Positions 1 to 6,538 of a stretch of DNA of 10,897 nucleotides are shown here, in pieces. This DNA is from Caldisphaera sp046536515 (lineage in GTDB: Archaea; Thermoproteota; Thermoprotei_A; Sulfolobales; Acidilobaceae): NCBI RefSeq assembly GCF_046536515.1, contig NZ_JAWDMQ010000043.1, positions 1 to 10,897 of the forward strand, in the 5' to 3' direction. Both the position numbers and the translations under genes were made by a program. The notes under the pieces are model-generated. The model did no database searches and was not told the DNA's origin. It saw nothing but the letters and a program-made list of their open reading frames with translations. Position 1 is the first letter of the stretch. The number at the start of each line of letters is the position of its first letter.

Positions 1-240
1 ATAATATATTCTGTCCCATTATCACACAAAGATCCAGTTAATTTAACCTTAGATCCTTTTACTTACTCATTTGCAATTGGTGGAAAAGATGGAATACCAT
101 ATCCATTTGATGTCAAAACTGCTAAAGAGGCTATTGAATTTTTAAGGAATGCATTAGATGAAGCTAAAATTAATGATAATATTAAGAAAAATGCTATGCA
201 AAGATTAAACATGTTTATAAAAAGAATAAGATTTGAATAA
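1..240 (+). CDS. DUF763 family protein, C-terminal part (5' end outside window)
   Basis: The reading frame is open from base 1 to the TAA at 238-240, giving the last 79 residues of a protein that begins upstream of the window. The segment reads DPVNLTLDPFTYSFAIGGKDG followed by IPYPFD, an alternating acidic/basic helix, and a basic C-terminus (KRIRFE). The FAxGGKDGxPYP block preceded by a DP element is what I recall from the C-terminal part of DUF763 proteins, a family of unknown function found in archaea and some bacteria. The assignment rests on that one conserved block, because the N-terminal two thirds are not visible. The codons are AT-rich like the rest of the left half. It runs toward the metallophosphoesterase gene on the same strand, but a 199-base spacer with a hairpin separates them, so they are probably separate transcription units. 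Confidence 0.7.
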   Translation: MIYSVPLSHKDPVNLTLDPFTYSFAIGGKDGIPYPFDVKTAKEAIEFLRNALDEAKINDNIKKNAMQRLNMFIKRIRFE

Positions 241-290
241 ACCCTTTCAATCACTTAAGGATTCCTTAAGATTGCTTTTTTATAAAGGGT
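241..290 (+). terminator. Nested inverted repeats with T-run after the DUF763 gene
   Basis: An 8-bp perfect inverted repeat, CTTAAGGA (254-261) and TCCTTAAG (263-270), has a single T between its arms. It is extended by CAAT (248-251) pairing with ATTG (271-274) across a 2-base bulge. An outer pair, ACCCTTT (241-247) and AAAGGGT (284-290), encloses it. A run of six T follows the inner hairpin at 276-281. It begins directly after the stop codon, so a transcription terminator or 3'-end structure is the simplest reading. Archaeal termination mainly needs the T-run, so the role of the stem is inferred. Confidence 0.45.
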
Positions 291-439
291 CTTACCTTTC
301 ACCTTACTATAAATTAATATCCATAATATTTTTCTAGGCCAGCAATAGTTTAAAAAGCTTGTTAATTAAAAAGATTTGTTAATTATTTCAATGATTAAAA
401 TTTTTATTGATTATTATTTATAAATAACAGGGGTAAAGG

Positions 440-1039
440 TTGAAAATAAAAATAATCCATATAAGCGATATACATTGCAATAACGAAATGCTAAACAAAA
501 TAAAAGATTTAAATTATGATATTCTTATTTCATCAGGAGATTTTGAATGTTTAGATAGTGCAGAAATTTTTTCAAATATTAAAAATGCTATTGCTGTAAC
601 AGGAAATCTAGATGACGTTTCTATAATGAAACATTTATTAAAAAAAGGCATATTATTAGACGGAAAAATTAAAGAAATTAACGGATTTAGAATTGCTGGA
701 ATTGGCGGTATCGATCCAAGGACTAACATTACATCCTTAAAAAATGAATTTTTGAAATCAAATCTTAAAATTGATATCCTTATTTCCCATAACCCGCCTT
801 ACGGAATATTAGATAAGACCTTTTTAAAAATAAGAGCAGGATTAAGGGAATTAAAAGAATTATCAGACATTATAAAACCTAAGTTATACTTATTTGGTCA
901 CATACATGAAAGCCCTGGTATTGAAGAATTGGGCAAAACAATTTATATAAATCCAGGTCCTTTGGATTTAGGAAATTATGCTGAAGTAACTTTAAACGAA
1001 AATATTATTGCTAAAATTAAGAACATAGCTAGTCTTTAA
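440..1039 (+). CDS. Calcineurin-like metallophosphoesterase
   Basis: A 199-residue, single-domain phosphoesterase of the calcineurin-like superfamily, which hydrolyses phosphate mono- or diesters at a two-metal centre. The whole ligand set is visible: D10 and H12 (HISDIH), D34 (SSGDF), N56 (TGNLD), H117 (SHNPP), and H154/H156 (FGHIHE), followed by an INPG turn at 170-173. The length suits the small archaeal YfcE/MJ0936-like group, but the substrate cannot be told from sequence. The TTG start at 440 is supported by GGGGT (430-434) five bases upstream and by the protein beginning directly with the first beta strand (KIKIIHISD). An AT-rich TATA-like stretch (417-426) lies close upstream. Its last 11 bases overlap the 3' end of the convergent helicase gene, so readthrough from either side would make antisense RNA. 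Confidence 0.88.
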   Translation: MKIKIIHISDIHCNNEMLNKIKDLNYDILISSGDFECLDSAEIFSNIKNAIAVTGNLDDVSIMKHLLKKGILLDGKIKEINGFRIAGIGGIDPRTNITSLKNEFLKSNLKIDILISHNPPYGILDKTFLKIRAGLRELKELSDIIKPKLYLFGHIHESPGIEELGKTIYINPGPLDLGNYAEVTLNENIIAKIKNIASL

Positions 1040-2870
1040 GAAAATTAACTACTTCAGGCATGGTCGCATCAAATTCATCTATATTTTTTGTAACTTTATT
1101 GTATTTTAACCTTAGAAGTTTCCTTATTTCCCCATACAAATACCTATAATCTAGCAAAAAATAAACACCTTTATCATTTGGAAATCTTATAGCTCTTCCC
1201 AAAGCTTGTTTAATTCTAATGTATGCAGCAACTTTATATAAATAATATTTAGTTTTAGTTAATCCTAACCTTTTAGATAAGATTTGTTCATGAGCAGTCA
1301 AGTACGCATCTTTTTGAGGATATGGAATCCCTATTATAGCTACCACCTTTATTTTGCTCCTTCCATTATTAGTTATTTCAATTCCTTCAGTTATTTTACC
1401 TCCTGCAACAGCATTAATCACAAGTTTATCGTTTTCATATGCTTTATTTATTACCTCTTCCAATGAGGTATTTTTATTTTCATTTATGTAATTAGTTTGG
1501 CCATCAAATCTATTCCCTATTTTATCCATCAATTCATAACTCGGATATACGAAGAGTTTTATTCCATCTAATTTACTAATCTGGTTTAAGTAATATGAAA
1601 TCCTCTTATACATGCTCTCTCCTCTGGTCTTATAAAGAGTAGAAACGTCTCCCGATACAATAGTTAGAGATTTTCCTATCTTACCTTTAATGCCTAACAT
1701 TATTTCTGCGTCAAAAAATATCCTTTCTCTATTTATGTTCAGCATTTCACCTACAAAATCTCCAGGAGGTATTGTGCCACTTAGTAATATCGCAGATTTT
1801 ACCCTCTGTAATGGCTTATTGACTACTGTAGAAGGATCAAGGGGCATTGATATTAATCTATATATACCATCTTCGGTTGAAATAAATAAATAAGAATAAT
1901 CATTTTTAAGGCTCAACAACCATGATAACAAGTGAGATAAATACACCTTTATACTATAATTTATATTAAAGAATTTTTGAAACTTTTTGTCTCTAATTTC
2001 TTCTGCTACATCAGAAATTATATCTATATAATTTAAAGCTTCATTAAATTTTTCTTTTTCAATCCTTTTTACAACATTATCCAATTTTGGCCTCAATTCT
2101 TTGCTTAAATTATATATGTTAGAAATCACTTTCTCTACTTCTGTATTAGAATATCCATATTCTTTTATTTCATTTAATGATTGTTCTATATCTCTTAAAG
2201 TTATGCTGGTCTCTAATATACTATGAGCATACATAAGGCTATGGGCTTCATCTATAACTACAATAGATTTTTCCAAATTCAAAAAATCTAAAACCCTTTC
2301 AAATATCTCATCTTTAAAATAATAAGGATATGTTGCTATTATAAACCTGGTATTTTTTGACAGCTCAGCTAATGAAAAAAATGGGCATGATTTCGTTTTA
2401 TCGGCTATTGCATTAGCTTGTTCAATACCGCTAAAAGTTTCCATTTTCTCAATAACATCCCATATTTCCTTGTTATCTATTTCAATGCTTTTAGTATAAT
2501 AATTGCATAAACCCTTAATCCTAGCAATTCTACAATTTTCCCAAAAATCTTCTGAAGAAATGTCGTTTTGATTTTTAAAAAGAGGGCAAGTCCTTTTTGC
2601 ACTGAATAAAAAAGAATAATCTAAGTTAAACCTTTTCAATTCCCTTATTACAGAATCCATTTCATTAACAGTTCTAACAAGCCATAAAATTTTCTCTGCA
2701 TTGCTTTCAATTATTCCTTTTATAACCGCTGCAGTTTTTCCGAAACCTGTAGGAGCATTTATTATAGCTATGCTATTTTTTTCTATAGCATTTTTTACTA
2801 AATCTGAAATTTCTTTTTGCCCTGGCCTATATTCATTGTAGGGAAATTCTTTATTCTCCCAAGTAGACAA
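1029..2870 (-). CDS. XPD/Rad3-related Fe-S DNA helicase
   Basis: A 613-residue superfamily 2 helicase of the XPD/Rad3/DinG group, an ATP-driven 5'-3' DNA helicase linked to nucleotide excision repair in eukaryotes. Motifs in order: Q-motif-like YRPGQ (14-18), Walker A APTGFGKT (39-46), four cysteines at 95, 113, 122 and 162 between Walker A and the DEAH box, as expected for the 4Fe-4S domain, DEAH (207-210), the SGT motif (364-366), motif V-like GKITEGIEI (491-499), and motif VI QALGRAIR (555-562) with the arginine finger. The length is in the range of archaeal XPD, which lacks the long C-terminal tail of the human protein. The TTG start at 2870-2868 lies inside the end of the upstream yjbQ gene (20-base overlap) and has GAGG on the coding strand about 10 bases before it. 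The pair is therefore probably co-transcribed and translationally coupled. The role in archaeal repair is not proven for every member. Confidence 0.9.
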   Translation of the reverse strand: MSTWENKEFPYNEYRPGQKEISDLVKNAIEKNSIAIINAPTGFGKTAAVIKGIIESNAEKILWLVRTVNEMDSVIRELKRFNLDYSFLFSAKRTCPLFKNQNDISSEDFWENCRIARIKGLCNYYTKSIEIDNKEIWDVIEKMETFSGIEQANAIADKTKSCPFFSLAELSKNTRFIIATYPYYFKDEIFERVLDFLNLEKSIVVIDEAHSLMYAHSILETSITLRDIEQSLNEIKEYGYSNTEVEKVISNIYNLSKELRPKLDNVVKRIEKEKFNEALNYIDIISDVAEEIRDKKFQKFFNINYSIKVYLSHLLSWLLSLKNDYSYLFISTEDGIYRLISMPLDPSTVVNKPLQRVKSAILLSGTIPPGDFVGEMLNINRERIFFDAEIMLGIKGKIGKSLTIVSGDVSTLYKTRGESMYKRISYYLNQISKLDGIKLFVYPSYELMDKIGNRFDGQTNYINENKNTSLEEVINKAYENDKLVINAVAGGKITEGIEITNNGRSKIKVVAIIGIPYPQKDAYLTAHEQILSKRLGLTKTKYYLYKVAAYIRIKQALGRAIRFPNDKGVYFLLDYRYLYGEIRKLLRLKYNKVTKNIDEFDATMPEVVNFLKD

Positions 2871-3261
2871 TTTTTATCATCCTCTTCCTGGGCCCATCTA
2901 GCTCTATAAATAATATCCTCTGCCACGTACCTAAAACAATTCTATTAGAGGAAATCAATAAAGTTCTTGAATTCCCAATGAAACTAGATGCTAAATGTGC
3001 GTGAGCATTATCATCTATTTCATTATGAAGCCATTTTCCTCCAGGCTTAAATATATCAATTATTATTTTCTTTAAATCATTAACCAAATTTGGCTCAAAT
3101 TCGTTTATAGTTATGGCGGAAGTTGTGTGCTCAACGTATAGAATTAGTATTCCATTATTATAATAATTTTCTTTAACAATGGTTTCTATTTTGTCTGTAA
3201 TATCTATAATCTCTATCCTATCGCTAGTCCTTAATTCTAACTCTTTTATCTCAATTTTCAA
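2851..3261 (-). CDS. YjbQ/UPF0047 family protein
   Basis: A 136-residue protein that matches the UPF0047/YjbQ family over its full length. Conserved blocks: H45-TTSA, N53-E54-x-E56-P57, W77-L78-H79-N80, the histidine-rich NAHAH (85-89), GTWQ (111-114), and a DGPR (122-125) near the end. The family is often annotated as secondary thiamine-phosphate synthase because YjbQ can make thiamine phosphate in E. coli, but its physiological role is unsettled; the conserved histidines suggest a metal or active site. The start is TTG at 3261-3259, with AGGGG on the coding strand six bases upstream (3268-3272). A TATA-like stretch (about 3274-3285) lies in front. It is the first gene of a minus-strand operon with the XPD-like helicase, which it overlaps by 20 bases. 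No functional link between the two is evident. Confidence 0.9.
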   Translation of the reverse strand: MKIEIKELELRTSDRIEIIDITDKIETIVKENYYNNGILILYVEHTTSAITINEFEPNLVNDLKKIIIDIFKPGGKWLHNEIDDNAHAHLASSFIGNSRTLLISSNRIVLGTWQRILFIELDGPRKRMIKIVYLGE

Positions 3262-3443
3262 AATTTTCCCCTAATATTTATAATACGAGTATTACTTTTA
3301 GCTTCATTAGAAATCTTAATAAATCTTACATATATAAAATGAGGTTTTGGCTCATATATATTATAAGAATTAATTTTATTTAAAATTAGATTTATATATA
3401 TTTACATAAAAATTTTTAATTTTAGATAAATTTACAATTTAAA

Positions 3444-3474
3444 GCCTGGTCCTGAAGGGCGATGAGAAGGTCAG
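3444..3474. other. GC-rich island in AT-rich intergenic DNA, possible small RNA
   Basis: Within a nearly pure AT spacer (3262-3535) these 31 bases are clearly GC-rich. They contain CTGA (3452-3455), then three bases, then GCGATGA (3459-3465). That resembles a D'/C' box pair of an archaeal C/D-box guide RNA, with one mismatch to RUGAUGA. I find no outer C or D box at suitable distances, and no strong stem. GC islands in AT-rich thermophile genomes often mark structured RNA, so this is listed as a possible remnant or unusual RNA only. Confidence 0.2.
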
Positions 3475-3535
3475 TTATTAATCTAACAGTTAAATTTATA
3501 TATTAAATTATTAAAATTTATTAATAAATTTCTTA

Positions 3536-3961
3536 ATGGCTAAGAGCAAGTTGAAGATAATAGAGGAAATATCTTAGAAGAAAACTTATAATATAATATT
3601 TGCAGCATTTACTGTTGGTTTATTGCTTGAAGGCAACATTTTTTCGCTTGCCTTTGCTGCCATTTATTGATATCAAGTAACACTTTATTTGGGAAAACTA
3701 TTGTTTTCATGCCCTATTTATGGCTTGTTATAGGTATTTCTATAGGAGGTAATATTTCAGATAAGGTTGGTAGAAAAGGAACCTTTATTTATTCTATAGC
3801 AATGTATGCAATTGGAGATATATTGCTAAATTTAAGCATTAACTATGTCTCTTACTTTTAATATATTTAGCATTATTAGCAACAGCTTATTCCAAGATGA
3901 ATAAATTATGACAATGGCCTACAAAATATTCCCTAGAAAGCATAGAAGCAAGGCAATTTAA
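3536..3961 (+). pseudogene. Decayed MFS transporter gene (N-terminal third)
   Basis: Fragments of one MFS transporter can be read across three frames in the right order. From ATG 3536 there is a basic N-terminus and first helix (FAAFTVGLLLEGNIFSLAFAA), broken by in-frame stops at 3575-3577 and 3662-3664. Frame 1 from 3667 gives a second helix and the MFS motif A loop GGNISDKVGRKGTF (residues 27-40 from 3667), then another helix, to TAA at 3859-3861. Frame 3 from 3861 gives YLALLATAYSK. Frame 2 from 3920 gives YKIFPRKHRSKAI, which matches the loop after helix 4 in some MFS families. Nothing recognisable follows before the ligase gene. At least three frameshifts and two stops mean it is not functional. 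The base composition is native AT-rich, unlike the intact MFS gene at the right end, so it is not a copy of that gene. Confidence 0.7.
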
Positions 3962-4030
3962 GTTTAATAAAAACAAATACACCCATTAATGAGTATTTTA
4001 GCTTATAGGCTTAGCAATACAAATTATAAA

Positions 4031-4035
4031 AGGGG
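4031..4035 (+). promoter_or_regulatory. Ribosome binding site of the DNA ligase gene
   Basis: AGGGG six bases before the ATG at 4042. It fixes the ligase start, since no competing in-frame start with a purine-rich site lies nearby. Confidence 0.55.
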
Positions 4036-4041
4036 ATATAA

Positions 4042-5877
4042 ATGGACAAACAGATTCAAAAGGATCTTCCTTTTAGCAAGGTTGCTGAAACTTTTGATAA
4101 CATGGAAAAAATAACTTCTAGAATAGCATTGACCCAATTATTAGTTAATTTAATAAAAGATACCCCTCCCGAAGTTATAGGAAAGGTTGTATATTTAATC
4201 CAAGGTAAGCTTGGCCCAGATTGGAAAGACATACCGGAACTCGGGATCGGTGAAAAACTCATAGTTCAAGCTCTATCTTTAGCATTTGGGAAAACTGAGC
4301 AGGAAATCAATAAGCTATATAATAACATAGGTGACTTAGGTAAATTAGCAGAAAATTTTTCTCAGGGGAAGCAGAAGAAAGGAAGTCTTATGGCTTTTAT
4401 AGGCGAGGAACAGAATTATTTAACAGTTAGCAGAGTTTTTGACACTTTTTTAAAAATCGCTTATTCCCAAGGAGAAGGAAGTAGAGATTTAAAGCTAAGG
4501 CTTATAGCGGGTTTGTTAAAAGATTCTCAACCAATAGAGGCGAGATATATAGTTAGATTTTTAGAAGGTAGATTGAGACTAGGCGTAGGAGATGCAACAA
4601 TTTTAGATGCTTTATCTATTTCTTATGGAGGTAGCAATTCATATAGAGAAATAGTGGAAAGAGCATATAACTTAAGAGCTGACTTAGGTGAAATAGCAAC
4701 AATAATAGCCAAACAAGGAATAGAATCAATTAAAGAGTTAAAGCCAGAAATAGGAACACCAATAAGACCTATGCTTGCTGAAAGGCTAAGCGATCCAGAA
4801 GAGATATTGCAAAAGGTTAATGGGAAAGCTTTTGTTGAATATAAATATGATGGTGAAAGGGGACAATTTCATAAGGATGGAGATAAGATAAAAATCTTTT
4901 CCAGAAGGCTTGAAGATATAACTGATATGTATCCAGACGTTGTTGAGGCTATTAAAAAGAGTATAAAAGCAAATAAGGCAATACTCGAAGGAGAAATAGT
5001 TGCATACGATCCAGATACCGGAGAATTAAGAACATTTCAAGAATTAATGCACAGGAGAAGAAAATATGATATACAGAAGATGGTTGAAGAAATACCTGTT
5101 AAAACATTTCTATTCGATGCATTGCTTAAAGAAGATGAAGATCTAACTAGGGAGGTTTTACCATATAGAAGAAAAGCTTTAGAAAGCATTGTTGAGGAAA
5201 ATGAAAAGGTTAACATAGCAAAATATATAGATACTAATGATTCAAAAACTCTATGGAATTTCTTTTTAACTGCTATATCAGAAGGCGCAGAAGGAGTTAT
5301 GGTTAAAGCAATTCATAATGAAAGCATCTATAGAGCTGGAGTCAGAGGTTGGCTATGGATAAAATTAAAGAGGGACTATAAGAGCGAAATGACAGATACC
5401 GTTGATCTGGTAGCAGTTGGAGGTTTTTATGGCAGAGGAAGGAGGGGAGGGAAGATAGGCACATTATTATTTGCAGCTTATGATCCAGATAATGACGTAT
5501 TTAGAACAGTCTGTAAAGTCGGTAGCGGATATACTGATGATGATTTAAACAAGATGTACGATTTGTTTAAGCCCTATATAATTGATCATAAGCATCCAAG
5601 GGTTGATTCAAGTATAGAACCGGATCTTTGGTTTGAACCAGTGAAGGTTGCAGAAATAATTGGTGCAGAGCTTACGCTATCTCCATTACATACTTGCTGC
5701 TATAATAAATTAAAAGAAGGCGCAGGATTATCAATTAGATTCCCTAGATTTATAAGTTGGAGAGAAGATAAAGGGCCCGAAGATGCCACAACAGAACAGG
5801 AATTAATAGAGATGTATAACAGGCAGTTGAAGAAAATTGAAGAAAAACAAGCTAAAGAAGGGATCCAAGAAAGCTAG
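4042..5877 (+). CDS. lig: ATP-dependent DNA ligase
   Basis: A 611-residue archaeal/eukaryal-type DNA ligase that seals nicks in replication and repair through enzyme-AMP and DNA-AMP intermediates. The helical DNA-binding domain covers roughly residues 1-230. The adenylation domain has motif I EYKYDGER (266-273) with K268 as the AMP-accepting lysine, motif III-like FLFDAL (356-361), motif IV EGVMVKA (417-423) and motif V WLWIKLKRDY (437-446). The OB-fold domain ends with motif VI RFPRFISWREDK (566-577). All domains are complete, and the length is typical of crenarchaeal Lig (about 600). The ATG at 4042 is preceded by AGGGG (4031-4035), six bases away. The C-terminus is a charged helix rich in Lys/Glu that could contact partner proteins, although no PCNA-binding motif is evident there. 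The last 41 bases overlap rnp4, suggesting one transcript. Confidence 0.97.
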   Translation: MDKQIQKDLPFSKVAETFDNMEKITSRIALTQLLVNLIKDTPPEVIGKVVYLIQGKLGPDWKDIPELGIGEKLIVQALSLAFGKTEQEINKLYNNIGDLGKLAENFSQGKQKKGSLMAFIGEEQNYLTVSRVFDTFLKIAYSQGEGSRDLKLRLIAGLLKDSQPIEARYIVRFLEGRLRLGVGDATILDALSISYGGSNSYREIVERAYNLRADLGEIATIIAKQGIESIKELKPEIGTPIRPMLAERLSDPEEILQKVNGKAFVEYKYDGERGQFHKDGDKIKIFSRRLEDITDMYPDVVEAIKKSIKANKAILEGEIVAYDPDTGELRTFQELMHRRRKYDIQKMVEEIPVKTFLFDALLKEDEDLTREVLPYRRKALESIVEENEKVNIAKYIDTNDSKTLWNFFLTAISEGAEGVMVKAIHNESIYRAGVRGWLWIKLKRDYKSEMTDTVDLVAVGGFYGRGRRGGKIGTLLFAAYDPDNDVFRTVCKVGSGYTDDDLNKMYDLFKPYIIDHKHPRVDSSIEPDLWFEPVKVAEIIGAELTLSPLHTCCYNKLKEGAGLSIRFPRFISWREDKGPEDATTEQELIEMYNRQLKKIEEKQAKEGIQES

Positions 5878-6175
5878 GCTTGAGGAACTTGTAAAAGAAA
5901 GAATAGAAAATTTATACAATATATCAAGCCAAGAGACTATTAAAGGGAATATCGATTATGCTAGAGAATTAAATGAATTAATTTTTAGATTATCATTAAG
6001 AAACAAAGTCAAAATACCCTTAAGCATAAAGAGGGGCATATGTAAAAACTGTCACGCAACATTAATACCAGGTATTACATCAAGCGTGAGAATTAGATCC
6101 CAAGGAAAAATGCATTATTTAACCATTAAATGCATCAAGTGCGGTTACATAAAAAGGATTCCATTTAAAAAATAA
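5837..6175 (+). CDS. rnp4: Ribonuclease P protein component 4 (Rpp21/Rpr2 homologue)
   Basis: A 112-residue protein of the Rnp4/Rpp21 family, a protein subunit of archaeal RNase P, which removes 5' leaders from pre-tRNA. Residues 1-55 are a basic then helical region (ARLEELVKERIENLY, LNELIFRLSLR), the part that contacts Rpp29 in known complexes. Residues 66-110 are the zinc ribbon with C69, C72, C99 and C102 (ICKNCHATLIPG, IKCIKCGYIKRI). The length and layout fit archaeal members. The only possible start after the upstream in-frame TGA is TTG at 5837, which lies inside the ligase gene and gives a 41-base overlap in a different frame. There is no clear ribosome binding site, so translation is probably coupled to ligase. 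Sitting next to a tRNA gene and a tRNA methyltransferase, it fits a local tRNA-maturation theme. Confidence 0.92.
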   Translation: MKKNKLKKGSKKARLEELVKERIENLYNISSQETIKGNIDYARELNELIFRLSLRNKVKIPLSIKRGICKNCHATLIPGITSSVRIRSQGKMHYLTIKCIKCGYIKRIPFKK

Positions 6176-6192
6176 AGAAAAAAATTACTCAG

Positions 6193-6236
6193 CCTTTATC
6201 CTTATAAAAATCTAGTTATTTTTATAAGACTAAAGG
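6193..6236 (+). terminator. Long imperfect hairpin downstream of rnp4
   Basis: CCTTTA (6193-6198) pairs with TAAAGG (6231-6236), and CTTATAAAAAT (6201-6211) with ATTTTTATAAG (6218-6228). That gives 17 base pairs, interrupted only by a 2x2 internal loop, with a 6-base loop CTAGTT at the top. It starts 17 bases after the rnp4 stop and includes a five-T run at 6219-6223, so it probably marks the 3' end of the lig-rnp4 transcript. It could instead be a protein-binding site or an RNA stability element. The remaining spacer to the tRNA (6237-6366) holds nothing I can identify. Confidence 0.5.
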
Positions 6237-6366
6237 ATCCTCTTGGGACAATTCATATTTTATTACTTTAATTTTATTACATAGCTAATGTATTTTAATT
6301 GATGTTGCACTTAAACAATTTCATTAAAATTCCTAACCATGTTGAAACTATCTTTATAATAAATGA

Positions 6367-6460
6367 AGCCGCCGGCGGGACTTGAACCCGCGACCACTGG
6401 CTTACAAGGCCAGCGCTATCGGTTCCCACGCAGGGATCTACCGGTCTGAGCTACGGCGGC
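6367..6460 (-). tRNA. tRNA-Thr (anticodon UGU) with a 20-nt D-arm intron
   Basis: On the minus strand, from 6460 down, the exons fold into a full cloverleaf: acceptor GCCGCCG/CGGCGGC, D-stem GCTC/GAGC, anticodon stem CTGGC/GCCAG around loop CTTGTAA, and T-stem GCGGG/CCCGC with loop TTCAAGT. The anticodon TGT is at 6406-6404, reading threonine ACA (and related ACN) codons. The discriminator at 6367 is U, as expected for archaeal tRNA-Thr, and CCA is not encoded. The D-stem closes only if 20 bases are removed, so the gene has two exons, 6460-6438 and 6417-6367. The mature tRNA would be 74 nt before CCA addition. It lies alone on the minus strand between rnp4 and trm11. A TATA-like stretch upstream (6471-6480) is closer to the 5' end than expected, so the promoter is unclear. 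Confidence 0.95.
6418..6437 (-). other. tRNA intron with bulge-helix-bulge splice motif
   Basis: The intron follows the first G of the 3' D-stem strand (canonical position 22/23). On the tRNA strand CGGT from the D-loop pairs with ACCG in the intron to make the 4-bp central helix. Each side is followed by a 3-base bulge, AGA and ATA, and TCCC pairs with GGGA around the loop TGCGT. Cutting between bases 2 and 3 of each bulge removes exactly these 20 bases and leaves a perfect D-stem. The outer helix below the second bulge is weak, so this is a relaxed motif of the kind cut by crenarchaeal splicing endonuclease. Confidence 0.88.
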
Positions 6461-6527
6461 ACCACAATTTCTTATATAATTAGGGTTTTTAGTTTTTTTC
6501 TGTGGAGAAGAAGAGTTTAGAATTAAA

Positions 6528-6532
6528 AGGTG
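6528..6532 (+). promoter_or_regulatory. Ribosome binding site deciding the trm11 start
   Basis: AGGTG matches the anti-Shine-Dalgarno end of archaeal 16S rRNA and is six bases before TTG 6539. It overlaps the alternative GTG at 6530, which argues against that start. Confidence 0.5.
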
Positions 6533-6538
6533 TTAAAG

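Noticed and set aside
3452..3474. A complete C/D-box guide RNA
   Set aside because: Only a D'/C'-like pair is visible, with one mismatch; no outer C or D box occurs at suitable distances. Kept only as a GC-rich island.
3667..3861. A 64-codon open frame that could be called a small membrane protein
   Set aside because: It carries MFS motif A and is flanked, in other frames, by the helices expected before and after it. It is a piece of the decayed transporter, not an independent gene.
6302..6385. A 27-codon ATG frame running into the tRNA gene
   Set aside because: It has no ribosome binding site, no recognisable sequence, and ends inside the tRNA acceptor/T-arm on the opposite strand. Treated as chance.
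6471..6480. TATA box for the tRNA-Thr gene
   Set aside because: TTATATAAG on the minus strand is only about 16 bases from the tRNA 5' end, too close for the usual 24-28 base spacing, so it is not called as a promoter.
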